A stretch of DNA of 64,000 bases, taken from contig JAVZSS010000001.1 of the NCBI GenBank assembly GCA_044343155.1, positions 13,901 through 77,900 on the forward strand, read 5' to 3'. The position numbers were made by a program, and so were the translations under genes. Positions 23,538 to 31,594 of this stretch are shown here, piece by piece; the stretch's first letter is position 1, and every line of letters begins with the position of its first letter. Source of the DNA: SpSt-28 sp044343155 (lineage in GTDB: Archaea > Aenigmatarchaeota > Aenigmatarchaeia > CG10238-14 > SpSt-28). Under the pieces are notes generated by a model. That model had not been told where the DNA came from. It did no database searches and was given only the letters and a program-made list of their open reading frames with translations.

Positions 23538-23921
23538 TTATCTAACCTTTTTATTTATGTTACATGCTTTTTCTAATTGGGCCTGAGTAAAGAAGTTTCT
23601 AGTAGCATAGAGATATATTTCTTTAATTAAATCAATTTTTTCCTTAACTAGCCCCCAAATTTTTCTTCTCTTTCCATTCTTAGATGTCTTGACTACATTT
23701 ACAATTCCGTATTCTTTCAATTTCTCTAAATGATGTAAAACTACTCTATGATTTTTCCCTAAATGATAAGAAATCCTCTCAACACTTAAAGAATGGTCAG
23801 TTATACTTGATTTTATCAATAAATAAAGGATAGCTACTCGAGTTAAATTCGAGCAAATAAAATCAAGGTCGGCATATATTGCTCTTTCATTTACTTCTTT
23901 GCTCTTAAAAATTAACTCCAT
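23538..23921 (-). CDS. Winged-helix transcription regulator
   Basis: A 127-residue protein with a classical winged helix at residues 35-85: LSVERISYHLGKNHRVVLHH as recognition unit, then LEKLKEYGIVNVVKTSKNGKRRKIWGL as wing. It resembles archaeal ArsR/MarR-like regulators that act through tandem or palindromic sites. It lies directly upstream of the surface operon on the same strand. The gap after its stop holds the three TGTACCA repeats, so it is the obvious candidate to bind them. The divergent 99-residue gene starts 55 bases from its start codon. Confidence 0.75.
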   Translation of the reverse strand: MELIFKSKEVNERAIYADLDFICSNLTRVAILYLLIKSSITDHSLSVERISYHLGKNHRVVLHHLEKLKEYGIVNVVKTSKNGKRRKIWGLVKEKIDLIKEIYLYATRNFFTQAQLEKACNINKKVR

Positions 23922-23976
23922 AAACTTAGTTTTATGTTGAATATTTAAATTTAATAAATAAAAACAAATACTATCT

Positions 23977-24276
23977 ATGGAAATAGAAATAGAAAAGTAC
24001 TTTCTAAAAATAGATCCTAATAAGGTACTTTCAAAAATTGTAGAAGAAAGAGTTAATCGCGCTTTTTCTATTTTATTGCTGATTGAAACAATAATAAAAG
24101 AAAAACTTGGAAAAAATGTTGAATCTTTAAACTTACCTCTTCTAATTGGAAATTCAGTTAAATCTCAAGATGAAAAAGATCAATTCTTAAAGTTGTTAAA
24201 AGAAAGGGGAATGAAAGAAAAGGATTTAGATTTTATAAGGAAACTTATAGAAGAAGTTTATTTCTTAATAGGTTAA
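23977..24276 (+). CDS. Small helical protein of the element, unknown
   Basis: A 99-residue protein, all-helical and Lys/Glu-rich (EIEKYFLKIDPNKVLSKIV... RKLIEEVYFLIG), without Cys, membrane segment or known motif. Divergent from the winged-helix regulator with 55 A/T-rich bases between starts (TATTTAAATTTAA), which probably hold both promoters. Its 3' end faces the integrase gene. No function is proposed. Confidence 0.5.
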   Translation: MEIEIEKYFLKIDPNKVLSKIVEERVNRAFSILLLIETIIKEKLGKNVESLNLPLLIGNSVKSQDEKDQFLKLLKERGMKEKDLDFIRKLIEEVYFLIG

Positions 24277-24310
24277 GAAATTAACAAAAATTTTTGTTTC
24301 ATCAATCATG

Positions 24311-25540
24311 TCATTCACTTAACATTTGTATTAATTTTTTCTTAAATTCTTTTGGTAGCTCTTCATTCAGCATTTTTTCGGTTCCTTCTATCATTGCTTT
24401 TAAAACTTTAGGGTCCCCCATCAATCTTAACATCCATTCGTCTATAATTTTTCTTCTTTCCTCTATCTCAAAAGAAGCCTGTAAGGTTAAAGGCATTCCA
24501 CAACTTCTGCAAAAACTATTAGTTGCTTCGTTAATTGTTTTACATCTTACACATACAATTGGTTCCATTTTACTTTCTACTTTTTCTTTTTCTACTCTCT
24601 TTATTCCATAAACTTTTCCTAAAATTGCCTCATCTATATCCCTTGCAGACAAATGTACATAGGTTGCTGCCATTTTACTTGCTTGAGTCCAACCAGCGTA
24701 AAATTTTAGCTCTTGTTCAGTTAAAAACTTTGCTAATTGAGTTAACCTACTATGCCTAAATAAATAAGGATTTATTGTCTTTTTTAAACCAGCAAGTTTT
24801 GCAGCTTTTCTTATAACCTTAACAAGAGCAGCATAGGTCATAGGTTGGTATTTTCCAACATTCCCTGTTAATATCCACAAAGGTGAGCTCTTATCTTGCT
24901 TGAAAGGATGATTTTCAATCCAATTTGCCAAGTACGGAGATGCTATTAACAGTCTAATCTTCCTCATTCCAGTTTTCCCAGTAAGAACAATTAAAGCACC
25001 ATATTCGTCGAAAGTTACATCCATTATTCGCATTCCCAGAATTTCTCCAGGTCTTCCTGCACTTTCATATAAACATGCTATTAATGCTTTATCTCTTAAG
25101 TTATCGCATTTCTCTATAAGTTTTTTAACATCTTCTTCAGTAAGTAACTCTTCAGGTAGTTTTGTTTCATTGAGTTTTACATGAATTTTAATATCTTTAA
25201 CCAAATCTTCTTTTCCCAACCATTTGAAAAATTTTCTTATAATAACTCTATACATAGAAACTGTCCAAGGAGAAAAACCACTTTCCTCTATTTTTCTAAG
25301 TAGTACTAATATATCATTCTTATTTACTTTCTTCAAATCTTTCCTTACCCATTTACAAATTTTATGTAAACATTGTACATACCTACTTACTCTTCCTTTA
25401 CTCAGTCTTTCATAAACACTTGTTTCAACAAACTTTTTAATAAGCTCCTTATTACTTTTCAGAACTCCTTTATCTTTCTCCAATCTTTTTAGATCATCCT
25501 TAAGCCTTTCTTCATAGTTATGTATATCAACCTTTTCCAT
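24311..25540 (-). CDS. Tyrosine recombinase (integrase) with C-terminal zinc ribbon
   Basis: A 409-residue integrase. It has an N-terminal SAM-like core-binding domain (about 1-125), then the catalytic domain with Arg163 (AGRPGEIL), Lys189 (TGKTGMRK), His263-x-Arg265 (FRHSRLT), Trp284 (AGWTQ) and Tyr294 (ATYVHLS). After it comes a four-Cys zinc ribbon (Cys330, 333, 344, 347: CVRCKTIN...CRSCG) and a helical tail, as in many archaeal virus and plasmid integrases. All catalytic residues are present. The start codon lies 49 bases from the right attachment site in tRNA-Asp. It should integrate and excise the element; the gene is not split by integration. Confidence 0.93.
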   Translation of the reverse strand: MEKVDIHNYEERLKDDLKRLEKDKGVLKSNKELIKKFVETSVYERLSKGRVSRYVQCLHKICKWVRKDLKKVNKNDILVLLRKIEESGFSPWTVSMYRVIIRKFFKWLGKEDLVKDIKIHVKLNETKLPEELLTEEDVKKLIEKCDNLRDKALIACLYESAGRPGEILGMRIMDVTFDEYGALIVLTGKTGMRKIRLLIASPYLANWIENHPFKQDKSSPLWILTGNVGKYQPMTYAALVKVIRKAAKLAGLKKTINPYLFRHSRLTQLAKFLTEQELKFYAGWTQASKMAATYVHLSARDIDEAILGKVYGIKRVEKEKVESKMEPIVCVRCKTINEATNSFCRSCGMPLTLQASFEIEERRKIIDEWMLRLMGDPKVLKAMIEGTEKMLNEELPKEFKKKLIQMLSE

Positions 25541-25589
25541 ATTTAGAGGTTAAGAGTAAGGGTTTAAATATTTTTAACTTAAGGATAAG

Positions 25590-25605
25590 CGCCCCCGCCG
25601 GGATT
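25590..25605. repeat. Right attachment site within tRNA-Asp 3' end
   Basis: CGCCCCCGCCGGGATT, covering the discriminator, the 3' acceptor strand and part of the T arm of tRNA-Asp, is repeated exactly at 15523-15538. The integrase gene lies just to the left, on the element side. Confidence 0.9.
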
Positions 25606-25662
25606 CGAACCCGGGTCTCAGGCGTGACAGGCCTGCATCCTAGACCACTAGACGACGAGGGC
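25590..25662 (-). tRNA. tRNA-Asp (anticodon GTC)
   Basis: Read on the minus strand: acceptor GCCCTCG/CGGGGGC (one G-T pair), D arm with AGTGGTC, anticodon loop CTGTCAC giving GTC, T loop TTCGAAT, discriminator G; no intron. It lies 52 bases downstream of 5S rRNA on the same strand and may be co-transcribed. It is the integration target of the neighbouring element. Confidence 0.96.
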
Positions 25663-25714
25663 ATTTTATATATTTATTAAAGCTCATAAGATAAATTTTA
25701 AAACAATAAAAATA

Positions 25715-25836
25715 GGGTTGGCAGCGACGTGGATTTCCCACTCCATAGCGGAGCAGTACTTTCCACACCTCTGGGAGGCTTAACTTCCGGGTTCGGAATG
25801 GGACCGGGTGTTTCCCTCCCGATCTGGCCGCCAACC
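25715..25836 (-). rRNA. 5S ribosomal RNA
   Basis: On the minus strand, the terminal helix GGTTGGCGG pairs with the 3' end CTGCCAACC, and the conserved loops CCCATTCCGAACCCGGAAGT and TAAGCC are present. Size about 122 bases. The 16S and 23S genes are not adjacent, as the next gene in both directions is unrelated. Confidence 0.95.
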
Positions 25837-25899
25837 AATATAATATTGGAGAATGTTATTTAAATTTTATTTTTTTAATCCAATTTTTAAATTTAAAAG
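25837..25899. promoter_or_regulatory. Divergent promoter: 5S-tRNA-Asp and prefoldin-ftsY-SRP54
   Basis: ATTTAAATTTTA around 25856-25868 lies about 26 bases from the 5S start and 32-44 bases from the prefoldin ATG. It could therefore act as a TATA element for both. Inferred from position and composition. Confidence 0.5.
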
Positions 25900-26289
25900 A
25901 TGGAAGAAGAGAGAAAAAGAGAATTGGGAGAAAAATATACATATTTACAGATTCTTTTGGAAAATTTGCTAAGACAGCGAGAGGCTTTAGTTAAAAACTT
26001 AGAAGAAATAGAAGAAACCCTAGAAGCAATTAAAAATTTAAAAAGCGATATGGAAATTCTTTTTTCGGTTGGGGGAAATGTTTTTGGTTTTGGGAAGCTA
26101 TTAAGTGAAAGATTTTTAGTAAATGTTGGCTCTAATATTGGAATTGAAGTTAACAAAGAAAAAGCTTCCGAAATTTTGGAAAGAAGTAAGGAAACTTTAA
26201 TAAAAAATCTAAATGAAATAGAAAAAAATATAAATAAAATTGTTTCTGAACAACAAAAAATATTAAACATACTTCAAAATAAAAAATAA
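25900..26289 (+). CDS. pfdA: Prefoldin alpha subunit
   Basis: A 129-residue protein with the prefoldin alpha plan: N-terminal coiled coil, a central beta-hairpin block (SVGGNVFGFGKLLS and FLVNVGSNIGIEVNKEKA), then a C-terminal coiled coil. The chaperone hexamer hands unfolded proteins to the thermosome. It immediately precedes ftsY, a common archaeal arrangement. Confidence 0.92.
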   Translation: MEEERKRELGEKYTYLQILLENLLRQREALVKNLEEIEETLEAIKNLKSDMEILFSVGGNVFGFGKLLSERFLVNVGSNIGIEVNKEKASEILERSKETLIKNLNEIEKNINKIVSEQQKILNILQNKK

Positions 26290-26292
26290 AAT

Positions 26293-27234
26293 ATGTTAGA
26301 TTTTCTAAAAAACAAATTTAAAAAAATTTTAGAAAAAATTACCAAAGAAGTTAAAACTAAGGAAGAAAAGGCCCCTAAAATTATAAAAAAACTATTTATC
26401 AAAAAATTAGAAGAAAAAGATATAAGACCGGTTTTAGAAGATCTAGAAGTTGAACTAATACAAGCTGATGTCGCTTTAGAAGTTTGTGAAAAAATTAAAG
26501 AAGAACTAATCAAAGAATTGGTATCCAAAGAAATAAAAAAAGGTGAAGAAGAAAAATTTATAAAAAACGCATTAAGGAAGAGTTTGCTAAACATTCTAGA
26601 TCTACCTAAAATTGATTTGTTAAAAGAGATTCAAAGAAAAAAACCATTTTTAATTGTCTTCTTCGGTTTTAACGGTTCTGGAAAAACTACTACTATAGCA
26701 AAAATAGCAAACTATCTTAAAAATAGGAATTTAAAATGTGTACTTGCAGCTGGTGACACGTTTAGGGCTGCATCCATTGAACAATTAGAAGAACATGCAA
26801 AAAAATTGGGAATAGAAGTTATAAAACAAAAATATGGTGCCGATCCTGCCGCAGTAATATATGATGCAAAAAAACACGCTGAAGCAAAAAAGATTGATGT
26901 TATACTTGCTGATACTGCTGGTAGAAGCTATTCAAATGAAAATTTAATGGAAGAATTAAAAAAAATTGTTAGAGTTAATAAGCCAGACCTAAAAATTTTA
27001 GTTATAGATAGCTTAACTGGTAATGATGCTGTCAATCAAGCAAAATATTTTGGGGAAATAGGTGTTGATGCATTAGTTTTTACTAAGTTAGATGTTAATG
27101 AAAAAGGCGGTGCAATTCTTAGTGTTAGTTATATTTTAAAAAAGCCAATATTGTTTTTGGCAGATGGACAATCGTATGAGGATCTTAAAGAATTTGATGC
27201 CGAATCTTTTATCGATAATTTATTGGGAGAATGA
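26293..27234 (+). CDS. ftsY: Signal recognition particle receptor FtsY
   Basis: A 313-residue SRP GTPase. It has a charged N domain (about 1-105), then the G domain with GFNGSGKTTTIAKIA (G1), AAGDTFRAASIEQL, DTAGR and TKLDVNEKGGA, and a C-terminal AESFIDNLLG amphipathic end. The membrane-side acidic domain of bacterial FtsY is absent, as expected in archaea. It lies 3 bases after prefoldin alpha and 11 before SRP54, so receptor and SRP GTPase are made together. Confidence 0.95.
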   Translation: MLDFLKNKFKKILEKITKEVKTKEEKAPKIIKKLFIKKLEEKDIRPVLEDLEVELIQADVALEVCEKIKEELIKELVSKEIKKGEEEKFIKNALRKSLLNILDLPKIDLLKEIQRKKPFLIVFFGFNGSGKTTTIAKIANYLKNRNLKCVLAAGDTFRAASIEQLEEHAKKLGIEVIKQKYGADPAAVIYDAKKHAEAKKIDVILADTAGRSYSNENLMEELKKIVRVNKPDLKILVIDSLTGNDAVNQAKYFGEIGVDALVFTKLDVNEKGGAILSVSYILKKPILFLADGQSYEDLKEFDAESFIDNLLGE

Positions 27235-27245
27235 TAATTTAGTTT

Positions 27246-28547
27246 ATGTTAGAGACTTTAGCTGAAAAGCTTAAAAATAGTATAAGAAAATTAATTGGAA
27301 AGAGCTCAGTAGATGAAAAGGCCATAGAAGAATTATTAAAAGAATTAAAACTAATATTGTTAGAGGCTGACGTAGATGTAGAAATTGTTAATTCCTTTTT
27401 AGAAAATATTAAAAAGAGAGTGTTTAAAGAAAAGATCCCTCCAGGTTTCACTTTAAGAGATTATACAATCAAAGTCGTTTATGAAGAACTAGTTAAAATA
27501 CTTGGTGAAAAACCGTATGAAATAAATGGGAAAAAAATTATGTTGATTGGTTTGTTTGGCTCCGGAAAAACCACTACTGCCGCAAAACTTGCAAATTATT
27601 TGAAGAAATTCGGTAAGGTCGGGTTGGTTGGATTAGATTATCATAGACCTGCTGCACCAGAACAGCTAAAACAACTAGCTGAAAAGATAAATGTGAAGTA
27701 TCTGATTGGGTTTAATGCTTATGAAGTGGCCAAAGAAAGTTTAGAAAAATTTAAAAATTTTGATTATATAATTTACGATACTGCTGGTAGAGATGCTTTG
27801 GATAAAGAATTATCTACTGAATTGAAAAAATTAGAAGAATTAATAAAACCAGATGAAAAAATACTTATAATTCCTGCAGAAATTGGTAAAATCGCAAAAA
27901 AACAAGCTGAGGAGTTTAATAAATTAGTCGGAATAACTGGAATTATAGTTACTAAAATGGATTCTTCTGCAAAGGCTGGATCGGCAATTTCTGCATGTGT
28001 TGCGACTGGTGCCAAAGTAAAATTTGTTTGTTATGGCGAAAAGTTGGATGCTATAGAAAAATATGACCCAAAAAGATTTGTTTCTAGAATTTTAGGTTTG
28101 GGTGATTTAGAAACTTTACTGGAAAAAGCAAAAGAGGTCATTAAACCTGAAAAAGTTGAAAAAATTGTTGAAGGTGATTTTACTCTAGAAGATTTTATTG
28201 AACAATTAGAAAGTTTAAAACAAATGGGACCGTTTGATAAAATATTATCTATGATACCAGGTTTCAGTATGCCCAAGGATTTAATTAGTAAACAAGAAGA
28301 AAGCATGAAAAAATGGAAATACATATATCAATCTATGACTCCTAAAGAAAGAAAAAATCCTGAAATAATCGATGAAAGTAGAATAAAAAGAATTGCTAAA
28401 GGGAGTGGGACCTCAGAAGAAGATGTAAGAAATCTTCTTTCTAATTATTTTAAGTTTAAAAAAATTATGAAAAGTCTAGGTGGATTACGAGGAATTAATT
28501 TTAGCAATATCCAAAAGTTTATGAAACAATTTGGATTTAAAATGTGA
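27246..28547 (+). CDS. srp54: Signal recognition particle protein SRP54
   Basis: A 433-residue SRP GTPase with N domain, G domain (GLFGSGKTTTAAKLA; DYHRPAAPEQL; DTAGR; TKMDSSAKAGSA; GLGDLETLLEKA) and the Met-rich M domain (QMGPFDKILSMIPG and SGTSEEDVRNLLSNYFKFKK) that binds 7S RNA and signal peptides. Length is normal for archaea. The stop lies 4 bases before the preferred trmY start. Confidence 0.96.
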   Translation: MLETLAEKLKNSIRKLIGKSSVDEKAIEELLKELKLILLEADVDVEIVNSFLENIKKRVFKEKIPPGFTLRDYTIKVVYEELVKILGEKPYEINGKKIMLIGLFGSGKTTTAAKLANYLKKFGKVGLVGLDYHRPAAPEQLKQLAEKINVKYLIGFNAYEVAKESLEKFKNFDYIIYDTAGRDALDKELSTELKKLEELIKPDEKILIIPAEIGKIAKKQAEEFNKLVGITGIIVTKMDSSAKAGSAISACVATGAKVKFVCYGEKLDAIEKYDPKRFVSRILGLGDLETLLEKAKEVIKPEKVEKIVEGDFTLEDFIEQLESLKQMGPFDKILSMIPGFSMPKDLISKQEESMKKWKYIYQSMTPKERKNPEIIDESRIKRIAKGSGTSEEDVRNLLSNYFKFKKIMKSLGGLRGINFSNIQKFMKQFGFKM

Positions 28548-28551
28548 AATT

Positions 28552-29133
28552 ATGAGGGAGTTTATTCTTTTTTCTCGAGGTGTAACTTCAGATTTTAGCT
28601 TAAATAATCTGGTTAATGCTGGTAGAATGGATTTAGTTGCAAGATGTATATCTACAGCCATATTTCTTTCATATTCTTTAAGAAAAGATGTTAAATTTCA
28701 TGTAGTATTAAACGGACCGCCTAATCCTCCAGTGACTATATCCTTTTTTACAAATGAACTAAAAAATGTTTCTCCAGATGAAAGAAATATTGCCTCCCAT
28801 ATAAAAATTGCATTAAAAAATTTAGGTAAAAAAGAAATAAGTGAACCAGGAATATATGTGAAAAAAATTGGTTTTGAAAATTTAGTAAGAGAAAAAGTAG
28901 AAGAATACAAAAATTCAGTTTTTTATTTACACAAAGATGGGGAAGATATAAAAAATATAAACATAAATAAAGATTTTGTTGTAATAATTGGTGATAATAA
29001 GGGAATTCCAAAAATATATGAAAATTTTTTAGAAAAAATAAGTGTTAAAAAAATTTCTTTAGGAAAGATAGAATATTTGAGCTCCCAATGTATAGCAATA
29101 TTTAATTATGAGGTAGATAGAAGATGGATATAA
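28552..29133 (+). CDS. trmY: tRNA pseudouridine(54) N1-methyltransferase
   Basis: A 193-residue SPOUT-class methyltransferase. MREFILFSRGVTSDFSLNNL, then GRMDLVARC and the knot region are typical of TrmY, which methylates pseudouridine 54 in archaeal tRNAs. The frame is open to an ATG at 28531 inside SRP54, but family proteins start at MREF, so 28552 is used. Its last 10 bases overlap the Pus10 gene; Pus10 makes the pseudouridine that TrmY then methylates. Confidence 0.88.
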   Translation: MREFILFSRGVTSDFSLNNLVNAGRMDLVARCISTAIFLSYSLRKDVKFHVVLNGPPNPPVTISFFTNELKNVSPDERNIASHIKIALKNLGKKEISEPGIYVKKIGFENLVREKVEEYKNSVFYLHKDGEDIKNININKDFVVIIGDNKGIPKIYENFLEKISVKKISLGKIEYLSSQCIAIFNYEVDRRWI

Positions 29134-30416
29134 TACAAACTGCTTTAGAATTGATGAAAAGAGGTAAAATTTGTAACAACTGCTTAGGTAGAGTTTTTGC
29201 CAATTTGTTAAGTGGCTATTCTAATGAAGAAAGGGGTAAATTTATAAGAAATGTTGTTGCAATGATGTATGATTCTGGAAAAGAGATGGAAATAGATTTA
29301 TCAAACTTTTATGGAATAAAGTTTAGAAATAAAAAACTTGAGATTTCGGATAAAAAATGTTATATTTGTAATAACTTTTTTCAAGAAAAAATATTTGAGA
29401 TTTCAAAAAAGATAATTGAAAAATTAAAAGAATATGAATTTTCAACCTTTTTAATAGGCACAAAGCTTTCTTCAGAACTAAAAATTAGAGAAGAAGAATT
29501 GCTTGAATTCATCAATCCAGAATATTATGAATCAATAAAAAACGAGATAAATAGAGAAATTGGAAAAATAGTAGAAAAAAACTTGAATAAGAAAATGGAT
29601 CGAAACAACCCAGAAATTACAGTGTTAATAGATTTAGAAAAAGAAACAATATCATTGAATATAAAAAGTTTGTTCATAGCTGGTGAATATAAAAAGTTTG
29701 TTAGAAATATTCCACAAGCAACTTGGTATTGTCAAGAATGTAATGGAAAAGGATGTGAAAAATGTGGTGGAAAAGGTTTATTATATTCAACTTCAATTCA
29801 AATGATAATAGAAAAACCTTTACTTAAGATGGCTAAAGGAAAAAAATCCAAATTACATGCTGAAGGTAGAGAGGATATAGATGTTAGATGTTTAGGTTGG
29901 AGACCATTTGTTATAGAAATTGTCAAACCTAAAATTAGAAAAATAGATTTAAAAAAAGCTGAAAAAAATATTAACAAATCCAAGAAAATAAAGGTAAGGT
30001 TTTTGAAAATACTCGAGGAAGGGAAAAGAGTAATAAAGTTTTTGAAAACGGAAAAATCAGATAAATTATACAGAGCTGAGATTATTTTTAAGAACAATAT
30101 AGATTTGGAAAAATTAAAATTATTAAAAAAAATTAAAAATTTGGTAGTAATTCAAAGAACACCCTTGAGAGTTTTGAAGAGAAGAAGTGATAAAATTAGA
30201 AAAAAAATAGTTAAAAAAATTAAATTCAAATTAAAAAACAAAAAAACCATTATACTAGAAATACTCTCCTCTTCAGGGCTTTATGTTAAGGAATTTATAA
30301 CCGGAGATATGGGGAGGACAAAACCTAGTATAGCTGAAATTTTAAATAATACACCAATAAAGGTTATATTAGATGTAGTTAAAATTAATAGTAAGTTTAA
30401 AGAAGTGATACAATGA
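29124..30416 (+). CDS. pus10: tRNA pseudouridine synthase Pus10
   Basis: A 430-residue enzyme that forms pseudouridine 54 and 55 in archaeal tRNA. The N-terminal part has Cys pairs (CNNCLGR and CYICNN) and a THUMP-like domain. The catalytic domain has the zinc-type CQECNGKGCEKCGGKG stretch and the active-site block GREDIDVRCLGWRPFVIEI with the catalytic Asp. The C-terminal SSSGLYVKEFITGDMGRTKPS block completes the fold. It overlaps trmY by 10 bases and the DJ-1-like gene by ATGA, so all three are likely co-translated. Confidence 0.93.
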   Translation: MDIIQTALELMKRGKICNNCLGRVFANLLSGYSNEERGKFIRNVVAMMYDSGKEMEIDLSNFYGIKFRNKKLEISDKKCYICNNFFQEKIFEISKKIIEKLKEYEFSTFLIGTKLSSELKIREEELLEFINPEYYESIKNEINREIGKIVEKNLNKKMDRNNPEITVLIDLEKETISLNIKSLFIAGEYKKFVRNIPQATWYCQECNGKGCEKCGGKGLLYSTSIQMIIEKPLLKMAKGKKSKLHAEGREDIDVRCLGWRPFVIEIVKPKIRKIDLKKAEKNINKSKKIKVRFLKILEEGKRVIKFLKTEKSDKLYRAEIIFKNNIDLEKLKLLKKIKNLVVIQRTPLRVLKRRSDKIRKKIVKKIKFKLKNKKTIILEILSSSGLYVKEFITGDMGRTKPSIAEILNNTPIKVILDVVKINSKFKEVIQ

Positions 30417-30955
30417 AAGCTATAGTACCTTTGGCTGAAGGATTTGAAGAAATAGAAGCAATAACAATAATAGATATCCTTAGAAGAGCTGGGATAAAAG
30501 TAGATGTTGTAGGAATAGAAGATGAAATAGTTATGGGGAGAAATGGTATAAAAGTTATTTGTGATAAAACTTTAAACGAAATTGAAGAGTTAGATTATGA
30601 GTTAATCGTTTTACCTGGGGGAAATCCGGGATATAAAAATTTAATGAATTCTGAAACCATTTTAAACATTATTAGAAATATGAATTCTAAAGGAAGAATT
30701 ATTGGAGCCATTTGTGCTGCTCCATTAGTTTTAGTTAAAGCTGGTATACTCAAAGATAAAAAAGCAACTTGCTATCCAAAATTGAAAGATGAAATCCCAA
30801 ATTATGAAGATAAAAAGGTTGTAGTTGACGGCAATATTATAACATCTCAAGGTCCCTCAACTGCCCTTGAATTTTCTCTCGAAATAGTAAAAATTTTAAA
30901 ACCAGAAATATATGAACAAATTAGAAGAGATTTGCTATGTGATAAATATGGTTAA
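30413..30955 (+). CDS. DJ-1/PfpI family protein
   Basis: A 180-residue protein of the DJ-1/PfpI superfamily: MKAIVPLAEGFEEIEAITI and GAICAAPLVLVKAGIL with the nucleophile-elbow Cys, plus TSQGPSTALEFSLEIV. The shape and the Glu in GFEEIE fit DJ-1-like deglycase/chaperone members rather than hexameric PfpI peptidases. The actual substrate is not known. Coupled to Pus10 by ATGA and overlapping the L21e gene start by 8 bases. Confidence 0.88.
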   Translation: MKAIVPLAEGFEEIEAITIIDILRRAGIKVDVVGIEDEIVMGRNGIKVICDKTLNEIEELDYELIVLPGGNPGYKNLMNSETILNIIRNMNSKGRIIGAICAAPLVLVKAGILKDKKATCYPKLKDEIPNYEDKKVVVDGNIITSQGPSTALEFSLEIVKILKPEIYEQIRRDLLCDKYG

Positions 30956-31235
30956 AAAATCACAAGGTTTTAGAGTAAAAACAAGAAAGAAACTTGAAAG
31001 AGAAGCAAGGTATAGAACACCAATAACTAAATTTTTACAAGAATTTAATATTGGAGATAAAGTTGCAATAGTTCAGGAACCTAGTAGCTTTAAAGGTATG
31101 CCTTTTTCTAGATTCAGAGGCCTAGTTGGAGAAATAATTGAAAAAAGAGGTAGGGCTTATGTCGTCAAAATTAAAGTTGGAAATAAGATTAAGAAAGTTA
31201 TTTCTAATCCGGAACATCTAAAACCAATAGCTTAA
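30948..31235 (+). CDS. rpl21e: Ribosomal protein L21e (eL21)
   Basis: A 95-residue large-subunit protein. MVKKSQGFRVKTRKKLERE, then KFLQEFNIGDKVAIVQEP, FRGLVGEIIEKRGRAYVV and KKVISNPEHLKP are the family blocks. The frame is open to 30912, but the ATG at 30948 gives the canonical N-terminus. It precedes rpoF, a pairing found widely in archaea. Confidence 0.95.
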   Translation: MVKKSQGFRVKTRKKLEREARYRTPITKFLQEFNIGDKVAIVQEPSSFKGMPFSRFRGLVGEIIEKRGRAYVVKIKVGNKIKKVISNPEHLKPIA

Positions 31236-31260
31236 AAATAGATAAAACAATAATTTTTTA

Positions 31261-31581
31261 ATGGAAGTTTTAGAAGAAAAGTCAATAACGCTATCTGAAG
31301 CGAAAGAAATTTTGGAAAAAAAGAAAGACGATAAAAGGTATGAAATAGTCAATGCCTTAGAATACTTAAGAAAATTTAGTTCTCTTTCTTCTGAAGATGT
31401 TGAAAAACTAAAAAAAGAACTGGCTAATATTTCTAAATTAAGTGAAGAAGAAATAGTAAAGATATGTGACTTTCTTCCAAAAACAAAAGATGAAATAAGA
31501 GTAATATTATATAAAAGTTATAACAAGTTTGAAGAAAAGGAAATTGAGAAGATAATTGAGATTGTAAAAAAATTTGCATAA
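31261..31581 (+). CDS. rpoF: DNA-directed RNA polymerase subunit F (Rpb4-like)
   Basis: A 106-residue all-helical protein matching archaeal RpoF: SITLSEAKEILEKKKDD near the start and a C-terminal HRDC-like bundle (LANISKLSEEEIVKICDFLP, TKDEIRVILYKSY). RpoF pairs with RpoE to form the stalk of the polymerase. Its place after L21e and before the DUF655 gene is the conserved archaeal gene order. Confidence 0.92.
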   Translation: MEVLEEKSITLSEAKEILEKKKDDKRYEIVNALEYLRKFSSLSSEDVEKLKKELANISKLSEEEIVKICDFLPKTKDEIRVILYKSYNKFEEKEIEKIIEIVKKFA

Positions 31582-31594
31582 ATAGGTGATATTT

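Larger units (their letters stand above)
15523..25605. mobile_element. Integrated genetic element (provirus or plasmid) in the tRNA-Asp gene
   Basis: About 10.1 kb flanked by a perfect 16-bp direct repeat, CGCCCCCGCCGGGATT, at 15523-15538 and 25590-25605. The right copy is the 3' end of tRNA-Asp(GTC), and the tyrosine integrase gene is the next gene inside. This is the standard outcome of integration into a tRNA 3' end with the tRNA rebuilt. Cargo: two mini zinc-binding ORFs, a P-loop replication ATPase, a PriX-like accessory protein, AbrB and winged-helix regulators, a coiled-coil HTH protein, and a secreted/membrane module of three proteins. The integrase is intact rather than split by integration. 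No capsid, portal or packaging ATPase is recognised. The flanks are ordinary chromosomal genes. Confidence 0.88.

Noticed and set aside
25640..25834. Open frame across tRNA-Asp and 5S rRNA
   Set aside because: It lies entirely in stable RNA genes and has no coding support.
27773..28324. Antisense open frames within SRP54 (and similar ones in ftsY, pps and pgk)
   Set aside because: They mirror the codon pattern of well-supported genes and show Ser/Phe/Leu-rich low-complexity translations typical of antisense AT-rich DNA.
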